Positions 11,627 to 23,866 of a stretch of DNA of 64,000 nt are shown piece after piece (positions within the stretch are counted from its first letter, which is position 1; each line of letters begins with the position of its first letter). The notes under the pieces were generated by a model. That model was not told the DNA's origin. It ran no database searches and was given only the letters and a program-made list of their open reading frames with translations. This DNA comes from Juglans regia (lineage: Eukaryota; Streptophyta; Magnoliopsida; Fagales; Juglandaceae). Made by a program: the position numbers and the translations under genes. The stretch spans positions 8,006,209 through 8,070,208 of the forward strand of contig NC_049911.1 in NCBI RefSeq assembly GCF_001411555.2, in the 5' to 3' direction.

Positions 11627-12006
11627 TGACTGTGTAGAGTACGAGCGCGTGGATCGTCTAAGGCGAGAGATGGACTCAACCGTGTAGAGTGCGAGCACGA
11701 AGCTCGGCTAAGGCGGGAGATGGAATCGATCGCGTATGGTTCGAGTGAGAAGCTCGGATGAGATGGGAGCTCGACCGCATATGGCTCGAGCCCGGAGCTT
11801 AGATGTGGTGGGACATGAACTCGATTGCATATGGCGTAAGTGCGGAGCTCGAATGTGGCGAGAGATGAACTCGACCACGTATAGCGCAAGCACGGAGCTC
11901 GAATGTGGCAGGAGGCCGGCTCGACCACATATGGCGTGAGCGCAGAGCTCGAATGTGGCGGGAGATGAACTCGACCGTGTATGGTGCGAGCACGAAGCTC
12001 GGATGT
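11627..12006 (+). repeat. Minisatellite A, 50-bp unit
   Basis: About seven to eight degenerate tandem units carry the shared words CTCGACC, TATGGCGCGAGC, GGAGCTCGAATGTGGC and GGAGATGAA. Open frames across it on both strands come from the repeat and do not look like genes. Confidence 0.85.
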
Positions 12007-12269
12007 TCATTTGTAAAGTGTATGTTCGTTTGATGCCTCCATTTTAGTGTTAGTGTTGGAGTTTGTGCGAAGTAACCCATGCAAACTGGTAAGAGGGCCC
12101 GTCAACCTCCTCGATCCACTTTAGGCAGTTACTGAGCCCGTCGGCTCATTCCTGAAGGCAACCTGCAAATGGCAGTTGTGGAGCTAGGAGGCCCGTTAAC
12201 TCCATAGGCTAGTTCCCAAAGGTAACCCACTGGCAGTGGTTATAGCTAGAGCGTGGCACTCGGTGCAAG

Positions 12270-12645
12270 TCAAGGGACCTGTCTTCTTGCGAGTGTAAGG
12301 GCTCGACTTTATTGAGGGGTCAGTACCCAGTTCGGAGACTTGGGAACTTACCCTACAGCGGGTCAAGGGGCCCATCTTCTTACTAGTGTAAGGACTCGTC
12401 TTATCGAGTCAAGTGACCCATATTCTTGCGAGTGTAAGGACTCGGCTTTTATCGAGTTTAAGGACCGGTCTTCTTGCAAGTGTAAGGACTCGGCTATCGA
12501 GTCAAGGGACCTATATTTTTGTGAGTGTACTCGACTTTTATCAAGTCAAGGGACCCGTCTTCTTGCGAGTGTAAGGACTAGGCTCTTATCAAGTTAAGGG
12601 ACTCATCTTCTTGCGAGTGTAAGTACTCGGCTTTTATTGAACAGC
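12270..12645 (+). repeat. Minisatellite B, about 48-bp unit
   Basis: About seven tandem units share GTCAAGGGACCC, TCTTCTTGCGAGTGTAAG and GACTCGGCTTTTATCGAG. Unit length varies from about 42 to 48 bp through small deletions. Confidence 0.85.
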
Positions 12646-13026
12646 GGCGCTAGTCCGAGTCAAATTGCTTTGCTGGAGCGCGAGGCCACATGGCCGATGT
12701 TTTCGCACTATAAGAAGTAATTTCGTTAGTAGAAATAAATTTACACGAATTTTGTGAGATAATACCGGGAAGTTTCTAGTTGTTGTAGTCAGTTCTTGCT
12801 TGGCCAAAAATTGTACGCAGCTCTCTGTCGCTTTGCCCCTCTCTTTCTTTCTCTCTCTTTTTTTATTTTATTTTGAAGCATGCCTAGTCTTCTCATTGGT
12901 CTGAACTGAATTGTGCCAAGCCCTGTGTAAGCAAGGCATTGTCCAAGCCGTGCAAATGACAAATTGCCAAGTCCCACATAACTGAGTAGTGAATGGCACC
13001 TGGAGGAGGTGCACGGTTTCAGTCTT

Positions 13027-13310
13027 CCTGAGCTGTGGGGAGTCCATGCATGTTGGTTTCCCAAGTAGTGTATTCCAAGCCTTGTCTTCTGAGCCGGGCA
13101 TACTGCAGACAATTTCGAGTTGTGCATGCCAAGTCTTCCCGAGCCGTGCATGTGAGGAGTCCATGCATGTTGGTTTCCCGAGCTATGTCTTCCGAGTTGG
13201 TGGTCTCCGAGCCGGGCATGCTGCGGACAATTCCGAGCCGTGCATGCCAAGTCTTCCCGAGCCGTGCATGTGAGGAGTCCATGCATGTTGGTTTCCCGAG
13301 CATTGTTTTT
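13027..13310 (+). repeat. Minisatellite C, about 118-bp unit
   Basis: About two and a half units are marked by AGTCCATGCATGTTGGTTTC, which occurs near 13,039, 13,160 and 13,276. The units also contain CCGAGCCGGGCATGCTG and CAAGTCTTCCCGAGCCGTG. The last two units are nearly identical, so this amplification is relatively recent. Confidence 0.85.
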
Positions 13311-14570
13311 CCATGCTCACCTTGTCCTCCGAGCTGGTGACTTTCGGACCTGCGCAGGTGAGCTGTCGAGCTGAGGAGCTCCGATGGTGGACCGTCGAGG
13401 AGGGCTCAGTGGCTAAGTTCCTGAGCTATGCATGGTGTTTGAGTCCCATGTAGTGATGTTTACTTCTCATGTAATGGGGGACTACCCGAGCCGAGGAGAG
13501 CTTCGCGGTGGCAAGCTGTCGGGTCCCTTGTCGTTGGTGAGCTGTCCAGTGGCCCCAAGTTAGGTGTTCGAGCCGTAGTGTCCGAGTCGTGATGGTGTCC
13601 GAGCTGGGTGTCCGTGTTGTGGCCAAGCAGTAGTGCGAGTTGAGTGGCTTTTGAGTTGAGGAGATGTCACGTGATGCTACCGAGCACCGAGTTATGTTCC
13701 TGAGCCGATGACCTTAATGTGGGCACAGTGCCTCCGCAGCATTCCCGTGTACCCGGCGAGGTAAACACAGAGTGGGCAGCAAAACGCCCCCATGGACGGG
13801 GGCCATAATGGATGGGTAGAGAGAGCCGGCAGTTCACTTAATGACCATCTGGTGGGCAGCCTTGTTCGCAGTTGGAGGCCATGAGCTCTCCGTGGTGTGC
13901 ATGGCGATATGTGCCTGGTTGCACGGCCGTTGGTCACCCCATGCCAGCAGCGGGTGTTAGGGACACCACCGGTTTGGCGGGAGGACACTGGTAGACCACG
14001 GGGCTCTTTGTTGGCATCCTTCAGCCCATGACACAGCTGGGCCGTGCCCTGGCCCAATGCACTAGGGGATACGGCCCGTGCAGGACCATGCTGTGGGGGA
14101 GCGGGCGGTCAGAGACTGGCCCAGAAGAATCAGACAGCACCGGCGGTCATCATGGTTGCCGCCGACACTACATCCGGGTTTTGCCACACTTGGGCCATGG
14201 CACCATTAGGGGCGCTACGGGCAGCTCAGACGATGCTGACAGTCTGTTTCGTGGCAGTTGGTGCCACCTCCCGCTGTGCCACCACGGGTTGCAGTGCCAC
14301 TGGGTCCACATCGTTCACCCAATCGGTACGTACTCCGTGTATGGCACTATTTGTGCCATGCATGGGACGTGCCGGTCTATTGTGCATGAGTGCATAGTAG
14401 ACGTGCTTGGCACTGTGCACTTAAGTGCACAGTGCCACCGTGCACTGTTCCCGTCTCTAGGTGTCCCCACATTGTGTCCAGTGTCTCGGGTGCTGTGCAT
14501 AAATCAAACTCCCAAAGTTGGAAGATGGGCGACCTGGCCGGTGTGCTATTCATTGTCTGCCCATTTTTCA
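13311..14570. other. GC-rich core of the LTR element, no gene recognised
   Basis: Base composition is clearly richer in G and C than the surrounding AT-rich DNA. The words CCGAGC, GTGCCA and CACTG recur. Open frames reach 181 codons (14,028-14,573, plus), but several frames on both strands are open at once, as expected for GC-rich DNA. No domain was recognised. It could be captured host sequence, but I see nothing to identify a source. Confidence 0.5.
14408..14437. repeat. 30-bp perfect palindrome
   Basis: The half-site TGGCACTGTGCACTT is followed immediately by its exact reverse complement, centred on TTAA at 14,421-14,424. It sits in a region rich in GTGCA and GTGCCA words. It could form a cruciform or hairpin; no function is known. 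Confidence 0.9.
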
Positions 14571-14714
14571 TAAATGTAAACGTTAAAAGAAATTGTGAAT
14601 ACTCATATGGTAGGGTCTCATATGTTCGTTCGGTGATTTATTCAGTGTGCCAAAAAATCATCCTTCTCCCACCTCCGACGAAGAAAGGAAATCCAATCTG
14701 ACATACGACACCAC

Positions 14715-15386
14715 TGTTGATGAGGTAAAAATTGCTCAACAAGCCGGAATGGGAGAAAGAGTCATTTCCAGCCCATTGGATGACTTGTGCCTCGTTTGGT
14801 GTTGTTTGGAGTCCCCGGCTTTGTTCTGGTGCGACGGTGCATATGTCAATTGGGGGTGAATGGAAAACATAAATGTAGAAAAATAAAAGAGATGAACAAA
14901 TGGATTTACGTGGTTTAGCATAATGCCTACGTCCACGGGTGTTTGCGGAGGAGAAATCTACTATAATATTCTTGTTTATGGTCTCTCATAGTCTCTCATA
15001 TTTCACTGTACAATAGTGATGCCGTATATAAATTTACTGAAGGAGATACATTCGCTGGAGCTCTATGTTCCTGGTTAGAATAGAGGTTGAAAAGGAAGAA
15101 GAACTGAAGACAAAGAAGCCCACGTAGAAGAAGACCCTCCTCCTCTATTTGTATGAATCATTTTTCTCGTGTGTGCCTGCCAAGCCTGTTTTGCATGTCT
15201 GACTGCGCCCCCTCTGCCAGCCCCTGCAGGTAAGGCCAAACCTTCTGACTACGTGCCCCTTGACATGCCCCTATTGTCCCCTACTGTCACCTAGCCCTTA
15301 CTTTTAGCACTCTCCGCGTGCCCCTTGACCTGACCCCTGTCCCCTATTGGGCCCAAGGCAAATATCTTTATTTTTACTCCCTCACA
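14715..15386 (+). repeat. Right LTR of the non-coding LTR element
   Basis: It is 672 bp long, starts TGTTGATGAGG and ends CCCTCACA, followed by the AAACA target duplication. It contains a segment around GCACTCTCCGCGTGCCCC that the left LTR has lost. Confidence 0.82.
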
Positions 15387-15391
15387 AAACA

Positions 15392-15956
15392 TATCATTCA
15401 AAATGTGTCATATCAACCAATGTAAATGGAGAGCAAATAGTAACATTGCTTGGAAAACAAACAAAACAAGGTGAGTTGAGGGGGGGGGAGTTGTACTAGG
15501 GCTCCACCAACAGAACGTAGTTCAAAGTGTCCAGCACATGCAAGCAGTGGAAACCATGACCCCATTTAGAGTCCATAACCGCCAGAAATGTTTAATCATA
15601 GCAACCAAAACATTTTTGTACAATTAAAGCTAGATTTCAATAAATCTTCCCCACTGGAGGGGGTTCAGCTTTAAGGACTGTGGACTGGAGACTGGCCCCA
15701 AAAGAGTGTACCCCCTTCTGCTCCTAATGAACATTTATAGACAGCGACTCCAGAGCTAACACAATTATAGAGTTCCATTTGATGGAGAGGCCTCCTCATG
15801 GGTCTATCTAGTACTTATATTATATGTATATTTATCCTCCTTTGAGGTTGAGATCGATGCACTTTCACGGTAGCTTCTGTTCTTTGATCGATATTTTAAT
15901 TATAATCTTCATTAATCTTGTGGCGATCAATAGCTGTAACTAAATAGGTACTATAG
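15392..15956. other. 3' flank of P450 copy 2
   Basis: Unique-looking AT-rich DNA lies between the LTR element and the last recognisable P450 codons. A G-run is present at 15,480-15,488. The final part of P450 exon 8 (after FPTV) should lie here but is not recognisable. Confidence 0.5.
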
Positions 15957-16004
15957 TTAGTTGACCGTTGGAAAGTAGACAATTTCATCTTGTTGTGCTA
16001 CCCA
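15957..16004 (-). pseudogene. CYP90C1: CYP90C1-like copy 2, exon 8 start
   Basis: The frame reads WVAQQDEIVYFPTVN and then TAA. WVAEEDEI.FPTV is the conserved C-terminal block of CYP90 enzymes and should continue with a KMK.KLPI segment, which is missing. The acceptor before it (GTGCAAAT in place of a CAG) appears mutated. Confidence 0.75.
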
Positions 16005-16334
16005 TTTGCACAGTTAAAAGAAAAAGGAAAACGTAAAGCACAATCGATTATTGACTGCTTTTCATAAATAGAAGTTTTAGATCTGCACAGAGATCTTACA
16101 AAAACAAACTTAGACAATGCTCAATGCATTAGATTTATTTTACAATAATAAAATACTTTACAATTTGACGTACGATATCAAAACATATTAGTTTGTGAGT
16201 TTACTTTTATAAAATTCTGTGTAGGTCTAAGTATTTCTCATCACAAAAATGTAACCCTATGGAGTTTTATTATAAAAGATATAATATTGTGTGTCTTTAA
16301 ACAATGACATCTAAAAATAGTGTGCATGCAATTA

Positions 16335-16493
<159 letters not shown>

Positions 16494-19400
16494 TCAAGCT
16501 CAATTTTATTTATTTATTTATTTATTTTGTTTTAGTTAATTCTAATTTTTTTTTCTTCACACGTTTATTTTTCCCTCATGTTTTATTTTGTTTTCTTCTC
16601 TTTCCGTCTTTATTTCTTAATTCCCGTAAGTTTCCTCTCATCCACTCCATGCACACACACGACACATCCATGCACACGTCTCTCTCTCAGCTCTCTAGGG
16701 TTTCACCTCTCATATATTTATAGACACATATGTTATTTCATGCTATTAAAACTACTACCCAAACAGCCACCGCACCACCTTAGAACCGCCCAGCCTGGTC
16801 CTTCATCCCCTCGGTTTCATGCACTCCCATACTGGGAGTCACTCCACGTAAGCCAGCCCTCTTCAACCACCACTCCACTGCCTCAAACGAGACTGTCGAG
16901 ACGAAACTTGGCGTCATTTTCCGAGTGTTGCTGTATAAGAAAAACCAGCGCCCATGTGCACGCAGCCGAACGGAAACCACCCCATGTAAGCTTCCTCCTG
17001 TACGATGAAAGCCTCTGGCCTTTGCCCAGCCCCTTGTGGAACCATAAGCCACTGTGCCCAGCCACACGAAGCCTCCGCCCAACACCTCTCGCAGCCTCCG
17101 TTGCAAACCATGAAATTCCTCTGTTTTTCCTCCCCGAAACAAAGTAGTTGCATGTAACAGCCCGTTAGAAATCCATTGCTGGAATTTCTATTGACTTTAG
17201 GAATCTCGTGAGAAACCCATAAGTTTTTATGAATCGACCAATCGCACAGGTTTTAGTCTGTCAACATAGTCAGTATTATCACTCACTATGGTGCTAGAAA
17301 TATGAGTTTAATTATTTGAGGTAATTAGAAGTATCAAAATGTGTTATAGTCTACGCCATTAGACTCAATGAATTATTTAGAATTTTATGGCGCAATAGCC
17401 TATTTTCATAATTCTGGACGAAACGTCTGTTGAAAATTGTGAAATTATTTTTAGGGGCACTTCGGGGCTGAATTTCGTTAAATGATTTTCACTATAGGTT
17501 AATATGAATATTTAGAATTTTTCAGTACTAAGTTTATTATGAATTTGTTTGAGTGAATAGTAACCTCGATAAGCATACCCAGTGCAGTATTTTCAAAATC
17601 ACAGTGTGAAATATCCAAAATAGGTTGGAGGAGTTTTATTTGGACCCTTGGCAAGATCTTAGCCACACATAGTGAATAATATTAGAGACTTGGTACAAAG
17701 AGGAACCGTTAGATGGATTTGTGAAGGAAGTCAAGGTGTGAGATCATGTCACCTAAGTAAAACTTTGTTTATTCTGATCAACCAAATTGTGCCAAACCAA
17801 AGAGGGTTTCAACCCTAGCAAAACCCTAAATGGTTGGAATCCAATTGTAACCCCCAAAAGCTTGGTTGAAACCGAAATCCTAAATGGTTTCCCCAAACCC
17901 TAAAGTTGGCCTCCAAACCCTTTTTAATCCGATTTCTAGCATTGTGTTTAATCACTTCCACATGCTATTAATTAATCAAATCCTTGTTATGAAATTATTA
18001 TTCAACTTTTTAAACCTTGGAAATTTGATTGGGCCAAGAAAAATTGGTTTTGGGCTTGATAGCATCTCAAACCCTAACCAAACCCCCTTTAAACCCCAAA
18101 TTGAAGCTCATTTCGTTGGGGCCCACGAACTTGGCCACCTTGGCAAAACTTCTTGAAGAAGTTTCCTCCCCCACATGGCAGACCATCCACTGCCATTGGC
18201 TGCAACCCATTAGTGCCTTGATCTGAAGAGAAGTCCACTCCATCAACCTCCATCTCTCACAGCTACTGCAGGCAGTCCATTCCTCTCACCATTCTCCACT
18301 TTATGTCACATAGCCACCTCCAATCAAGGGTCATTCAAGCCCATAAATTCCCCCTCCAGAAGGCTAAAGTAGTGCAAGACACACTTCTCTCCATTTTATC
18401 ACTTATTTGCCCCGTTCTTAGAGAGAAACCCAAAAGAGCTCTCTCGGGCAGATTTCTGGGTCTTCTTGCCTGGCCATTTTTTATCCTTTTTAATTATTAT
18501 CTCACGATGACTCCTTCATAAAATTTATCCGTATTTGAGTCTAGTTTCCGTGTATATCTTATTAGTCTCATTCCATGCTCATTTGATTGGTCAAAAGTAT
18601 TTTTAACCATGGAAAGGTCATTCTGGGCGTGAAACTGGAGAGTATGATATGTTTTAGAATTTTTGACCAAGCTAATGGACATATCTTCGTCCAAAAATTT
18701 TATGGAGTGTTGTTAGCGTGTGTTTATGAATTTTCATTAAGGTTTTGTGGCATGGATAAAGCTTTTGATGATAGATTTCCTTAGATTTAGAAACTTGAAA
18801 ACTGGAAGTTGAAAAACAGTTTTTGTTTTGTGAAAGTTGGAATATTTCGTGGTTTGATCTTATTCGAAAGGCTTTGATATTTTTATATGATGATCCTAAG
18901 CCTCTTATATACATTTTAGGATGTTATTTTGAAGATATTTAGTATTAGTTTTAAAGGTATGATTTTTCTATGCAAAACGATTTCGGTTAGGCATAAGATT
19001 TGATGCTTTCGGGTTAGATCCGTGTTTTATTGAGTTTTAGCCATATGATTTTAAGTTTGATGGTTGGATCTTCTTTAGGACACATTTGTAAACCATGAGA
19101 TGTTTTAGTTTGAAGATCACATGTGTTTAAGCCATGGCTCAAGAGATTGATCATAGTTAGTGGAGAGAAAAATATCTGTTTTGGACTAAGTTTAAGACCA
19201 AAAACTCCAAGTGTTGTTTTGTGACTTTTTGGTGGCTTTTGTTTGATGATTTAAAGCATGGTTGATCTTAGGATGATGTTATGAATATGTTATAAGTAAC
19301 ATTTGATTTTTTTTTGAATTCATGGATATGCTTTTATTAAGGTCAAAACTTGTGATTTAAGGGTTTACTTTTTGTTAAAAAGTTTGGGTCTTTTTACAAA

Positions 19401-19964
19401 AAGTTTGGTGTTGATGATTAGCTTTTCTTAATGGATATTTTAAGTGTATTTTTAAACTTAGGATAGGAAGATCCTTGTTACAAAATTTTGGTTTAATCAT
19501 GGGTTTTGAAGGTGGAAGAAATTGCAACCGAAATCAAGAGAAATGGTCTATAAATGTTTCGGCCATTGTTTGTTTTCCATAATTGTGATTGGTTTTAAAT
19601 TGCTCTAAGTTGTTATGTGAGTCTAGGACAAAAATTTACATGAGGAATGTAAATTTTGGTAATTTTTGGAGTTAGGATGTGAAATCCTTAAGTTAGGGGT
19701 AAAATAGTATTTTCCCACACATAAAGGGTAAAATGATAATTTTACTCTAAGTTGTCTCTTTTCACATTTCTAATTGTTAGTAATCAATGTTCTAATTTTT
19801 AGAATATCCTCTTACAGTTCCTCGTGTTTCACCCTTATTCTCATAGAACGCGACGATCGAGATAAGTTAGCTCTTAACTTACTATCAGTTTACTGTGTAT
19901 GTGTGTTGGGTAAGGGAACTACAATTTATGTTCGTATGTTGTTATAGATGTCATGCCATGCCAT

Positions 19965-20345
19965 CACATGTTTATCTATTACACGAATTATTCTATCACA
20001 AAAATTTTATCTGTTACATAATATATTCTATCACATGTTACTATCTGTTACAAGTATGTCACATTATGTATGCCATCTGTTACATGTATATCATGTCACA
20101 TAATATTCACTGTCACATGTTATGCCATGTCACGGAATATTATCTGTTACATATTATGCCATGTCATAAAATATTATCTGTTACATGTACACCATGTTAT
20201 GAAATATTTTCTATTACATTTATGTCTCAAAGTATGTCATGCTTGTCATCTTACGTTCATGTCACGTTACGCTACGTCAAGACTTCTGTTTTTATGTCAC
20301 GTTCATGTCACGCCACGTTACGAAATGTCATGTATGCCAGTTAAG
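19965..20345 (+). repeat. Degenerate tandem repeat, ATCTGTTACAT-based
   Basis: The words ATCTGTTACAT, CATGTCACA and GAATATT alternate with irregular spacing of roughly 40 bp. The array lies in the 4.6-kb solo LTR. Open frames in it are low-complexity Tyr/Cys/His strings and do not look like genes. Confidence 0.7.
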
Positions 20346-20504
20346 TTATTCATGTCAATCACGACCCTAACCGCTAGGATGGGGTAATATCCTAGTGGAA
20401 CTCCTTTGTTCACGCTGGAGTGTCTAAATTGGTATGAAATTCCCTGAGTTGACGAAGTACAATCAACAGGTTGCGAATGGGGCCTAATTAGCTGGTCACC
20501 GGAG

Positions 20505-20740
20505 TGCACCAGGCACTAATGCCGATGGTGCCAAACATTATATTACGTGTGTCCACAGCAAGTGTGGCACAAACAAATAAGTCATGGGGCCACAACAACT
20601 GTGAAGCATACACTACGTGAGACACAGCAATTGTGACAAGTAGAATATGTGGGGCCACAACAACTGTGGAGTACGTATTAACGTACTCACAGCTGGTATA
20701 GAAACCTGTGATGTGATGAGGTAATTGGTAGAGACACACG
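20505..20740 (+). repeat. Short interspersed repeat, CCACAACAACTGTGGAG-based
   Basis: Variants of CCACAACAACTGTG and CACAGCAA(G/T)TGTG occur several times with irregular spacing. Each is a short imperfect inverted repeat (CCACA ... TGTGG). Confidence 0.55.
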
Positions 20741-20809
20741 GCTCAAGGGGACCTATGTAGCACCCGTATGGTCACTTTATGATTAAGTCTATTGAAAAAG
20801 ATTTTAAGT

Positions 20810-21245
20810 TCATGTATTTCATGTTCAAGTCATGTTTCACGTTATGTTATGTTCAAGTTTACGTTCATGTTAAGTTTCAAGTTCATGTCAATCATGGTAA
20901 TCCCATGAGACAATAATATGTTTCAAGTTCATGTCTATATCATGTTATGTTCATGTTCATGTTCATGTTATGTCATGTTCACGTTCAAGTTATGTTTCAA
21001 GTTCACATTTATATTATGTCATGCTCAGGTTCATGTTATGTTCAAGTTCATGTTCAAATTATGTATGTTCACGTTCATGCTATGTTTCAAGTCCATGTTA
21101 TGTTTCAAGTTCACGTTCATGCTATGTTGCTTGTCCATATTATGTTTTAAGTTCACATACACACCATGTCACGTCAAGCTAAGTTTCAGTTTCAGTTCAA
21201 GTTATGTCATTTATGCTATGCTATAAGTCAAGTTATGTTATGCTT
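20810..21245 (+). repeat. Tandem repeat of ATGTTCAAGTTCATGTT words
   Basis: Dozens of short overlapping copies of TTCATGTTATGTT and TTCAAGTTCA form a low-complexity array. The peptides read from it (Met/Phe/Cys/Ser-rich) are artefacts of the repeat. Confidence 0.85.
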
Positions 21246-23866
21246 ATATATGACTTTGATTATGCATTCATGCTTTTACTGCCATGCATGCATCATTAAC
21301 CTGTGTGGAAGTTTCCTGTTAACTTGCTGAAATTTGTAATCAAATCTCACTGTGGTAGTCCCAACTACCATTCCCCACGAATGGTAGATCTTGTTACAGG
21401 ATCTGAAGGAGAACTGGAAATCGGCCAACTGGAAACGGTCGACTAAGCGACGGTGCGACTTAGATGTAGTTGCCTTAGGTTACTACTTGTATTTTGTAGA
21501 GTTCAATCTACAGCACCCTTTTGTTCACAAAATTTTGGACTAGTGTTGTGATCTCAGTTGTTTAGTATGTCCTTATGTATGAAGTATGTTGTAAGTATTT
21601 GGGATATTATAAGTTTGGTGCATAGATGCATGTTAGGAACATTGCATCTTATATGTCATGAACGGGGGCAGGTAACCTTGTGTTGCATGTCCCGACGCTT
21701 CGGATGTCAGTCCGATCCCAAGCGGAATCTGGGGGCGTCACATTGCACCACGAACAACCCCCTATCCTCCACGCCATCACCTCCCTAGAAGCCTAGCCTC
21801 CACGTTCTCAACCCCCTAATCAACCCCTGCATGACCTTCACCACCACAATCCCCCACCGGAAACAGCTTGGCCTAGCAATCGCAAGCACGTTCGCGCTAC
21901 CCTCACTCTCTCTCACTGTGTTGTTCTCTCTCTCCCTCTGTGTGCTCTGCTGAGTTCACCACCTTCCACCGCACCCACCACTGCCATCCTCAGCCAGCAC
22001 CATACGTTGTCGCACATTCCCTTCCCTCACGGTGTGCCTCTGCCGCGTAAACTACCTCACGTAGTATGAGCATGTTTTCAAATAACAAAGCTTACCGTAT
22101 AGTTGGTCAAGCATATATTATTTGGGGTAAGTTACATCTTTACCCTTTGAGTACAAGTTGTATTGGCTTGCTTTAAACTTTTAAATATGTATTAGTGTAC
22201 TCTATTTTATTTTTACTTACAGAAAATCACTTATGTATTTTATCATGTTATTAAGTAAAGTTTTATTTTAAGAGTAAACAATATTGGTGTAATGTTATTT
22301 TTTTTTCACATTTGAGATATAACTTAGTCTATTTAAAAATAGTTATGGTTTATTTTAAAATATTTTGGGATAATTATATTATCTAGTATTAAACTTTATA
22401 GTTGGTTTTCAATAGTAAATAGATTTGACTTTTAAATATTTTTGTCATAGTTATTAAATCAACAAAGATGATTTTAGAAAGTGATGATTTGAAATTTTAG
22501 GTGTTGAGGAATTTAATAGATTATTTTAGAAGCGTAGGATTGAATATCGAAATATGAGATTAATTGGAAATTTACGAGAATTATGTGATTATTTATAGGT
22601 GACGATTAATTATTGTTCGACATTTTAAAGAAAATTCTGAAAAAGCTAAGAAGTCTAGGTAAGCGGGATTCTTATGTTAGACTTTGCATTAAAATAAAAT
22701 GAGCTGAGGTTATTTTTGGAAAATATTCATATTTGATGTTGAAAAGAAATTTGAACTGCCTCAGTTATTTGTTCTGCATTACTCTTGAGATTCTGTTTAA
22801 GAAGAAATTATTTTCTGTCATGACTGGTGTAGACATGAGCTAATTTTTGACATTCTATTTCTGAACTTTGAAAAGAGAGTGAATATGAAATTTTGTGCAT
22901 AAATTATGTTGTGATATGATTTTGTTCTGTTCTAAAGATTTTCTGTACTCTGATATGATCTGATGTGATTTCTGAAAACCACTGGCATAACGTTCTATTT
23001 ATGTTTTTGTTCCATTCTAACCTTACCACGGGTGTAAAACTGTGGCCTCTGTTTGGGTTGGTACTAACTTTTCTATTTCTGGTGCTCCCATTTGGGAAAC
23101 AAAGTGGTTTTCTGCGTGGTCTTTCCTATGTGCACACTTGGGGCTCAGAGAATGAATAAAAGGAAGATTCACATTCTGTTTCTGCTCGGTTAGCTACCGG
23201 GATTTGCACAACCCTACCATGGGGGTTAAACATGGTATTTGGTCTGATATGATAAGATAAGATGTGATGATTCAGTTTATGCTATGCCAAAGAGATTTTG
23301 ATTATGAATATTTTCGAACTTTCGCTCTAATATTTTTGATAACATGTTCTGACACTGCATTTTGAAAACACTATACTGATTCTGCATTCTGAAAGAAAAT
23401 ATTATTTTTCTGCATTCCGAACTCTGTAAATGCTCATGTTTACATGCTAGTATATGTTTTCTGCTTACTGCGTTGTTGATAACTCCCCCCTTATCTCCAA
23501 TTATTTTTTAGATAATTTTGATGGTTCAACCAGAGAACAAGAGTAGAAAATTTAGCAAGATGTGATGATCGTAGTGGAATAAATGTCTGAGGGTATAAAT
23601 GCTTATTTGAGAGTCGTAGTTAGTAAACTGATATATTTTTTGGGTATTTGATTTGATGAGTTGGTGATGTTTTCGAGTTTTTGGAGAATTTCTAATTTAT
23701 GTTATTGGGAATTTCTTTATTGTCGCCATGGAGGAATTTAGATTTTTTGATTGATTAAATGAATTAATATTTTATGGGATTTTCTGGATTTTATTGTTGT
23801 GTTATTTAAGTTAATTTTAAGTATTAAGAGTTAACTCTCTGGACCTTTGGGATCGGGTCGTTACAG

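Larger units (their letters stand above)
10869..15386. mobile_element. Non-coding LTR retrotransposon (4.5 kb) with minisatellites
   Basis: Direct repeats of about 0.6 kb at 10,869-11,462 and 14,715-15,386 both start TGTTGATG and end CTCACA. The perfect 5-bp duplication AAACA flanks the pair (10,864-10,868 and 15,387-15,391). No gag or pol motif is present between them. The inside holds three minisatellite blocks, a GC-rich stretch and a 30-bp palindrome. Orientation is unclear: no clean initiator-Met primer site or polypurine tract was found beside either LTR. It is a LARD/TRIM-like non-autonomous element that would need enzymes from another element to move. Confidence 0.8.
17153..21742 (+). 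mobile_element. Probable solo LTR (4.6 kb) nested in the left LTR
   Basis: The inserted block starts TGTAACAGCCCG and ends GGGGGCGTCACA. The 5-bp target TTGCA is duplicated at 17,148-17,152 and 21,743-21,747, and the right LTR at 26,144-26,148 shows the empty site. No internal direct repeat of its ends, no primer site and no gag or pol were seen. It therefore fits one long Gypsy LTR left by recombination between two LTRs. An intact non-coding element is less likely. It contains the minisatellite blocks listed separately. Confidence 0.72.

Noticed and set aside
12270..12645. Regularly spaced repeats as a CRISPR array
   Set aside because: Units are head to tail with no unique spacers and lie in a plant LTR element.
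11736..13340. Many overlapping open frames on both strands
   Set aside because: They are produced by the 50-, 48- and 118-bp tandem arrays. Period and frame repeat together, and no domain is visible.
14028..14573. 181-codon open frame in the GC-rich core
   Set aside because: Several frames on both strands are open over the same bases, as expected for GC-rich DNA. It has no recognisable motif.
15650..15720. GGAGGGGGTTCAG resembling a P450 heme loop
   Set aside because: It is on the wrong strand and lacks the Cys. The true heme-loop exon was then found at 16,337-16,463.
16578..17147. 189-codon plus-strand frame
   Set aside because: It lies wholly inside an LTR, is repeated in a broken form at 25,600-26,150, and has no domain.
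20918..21226. Met/Phe/Cys-rich 102-codon frame
   Set aside because: It is an artefact of the ATGTTCAAGTTCATG array.
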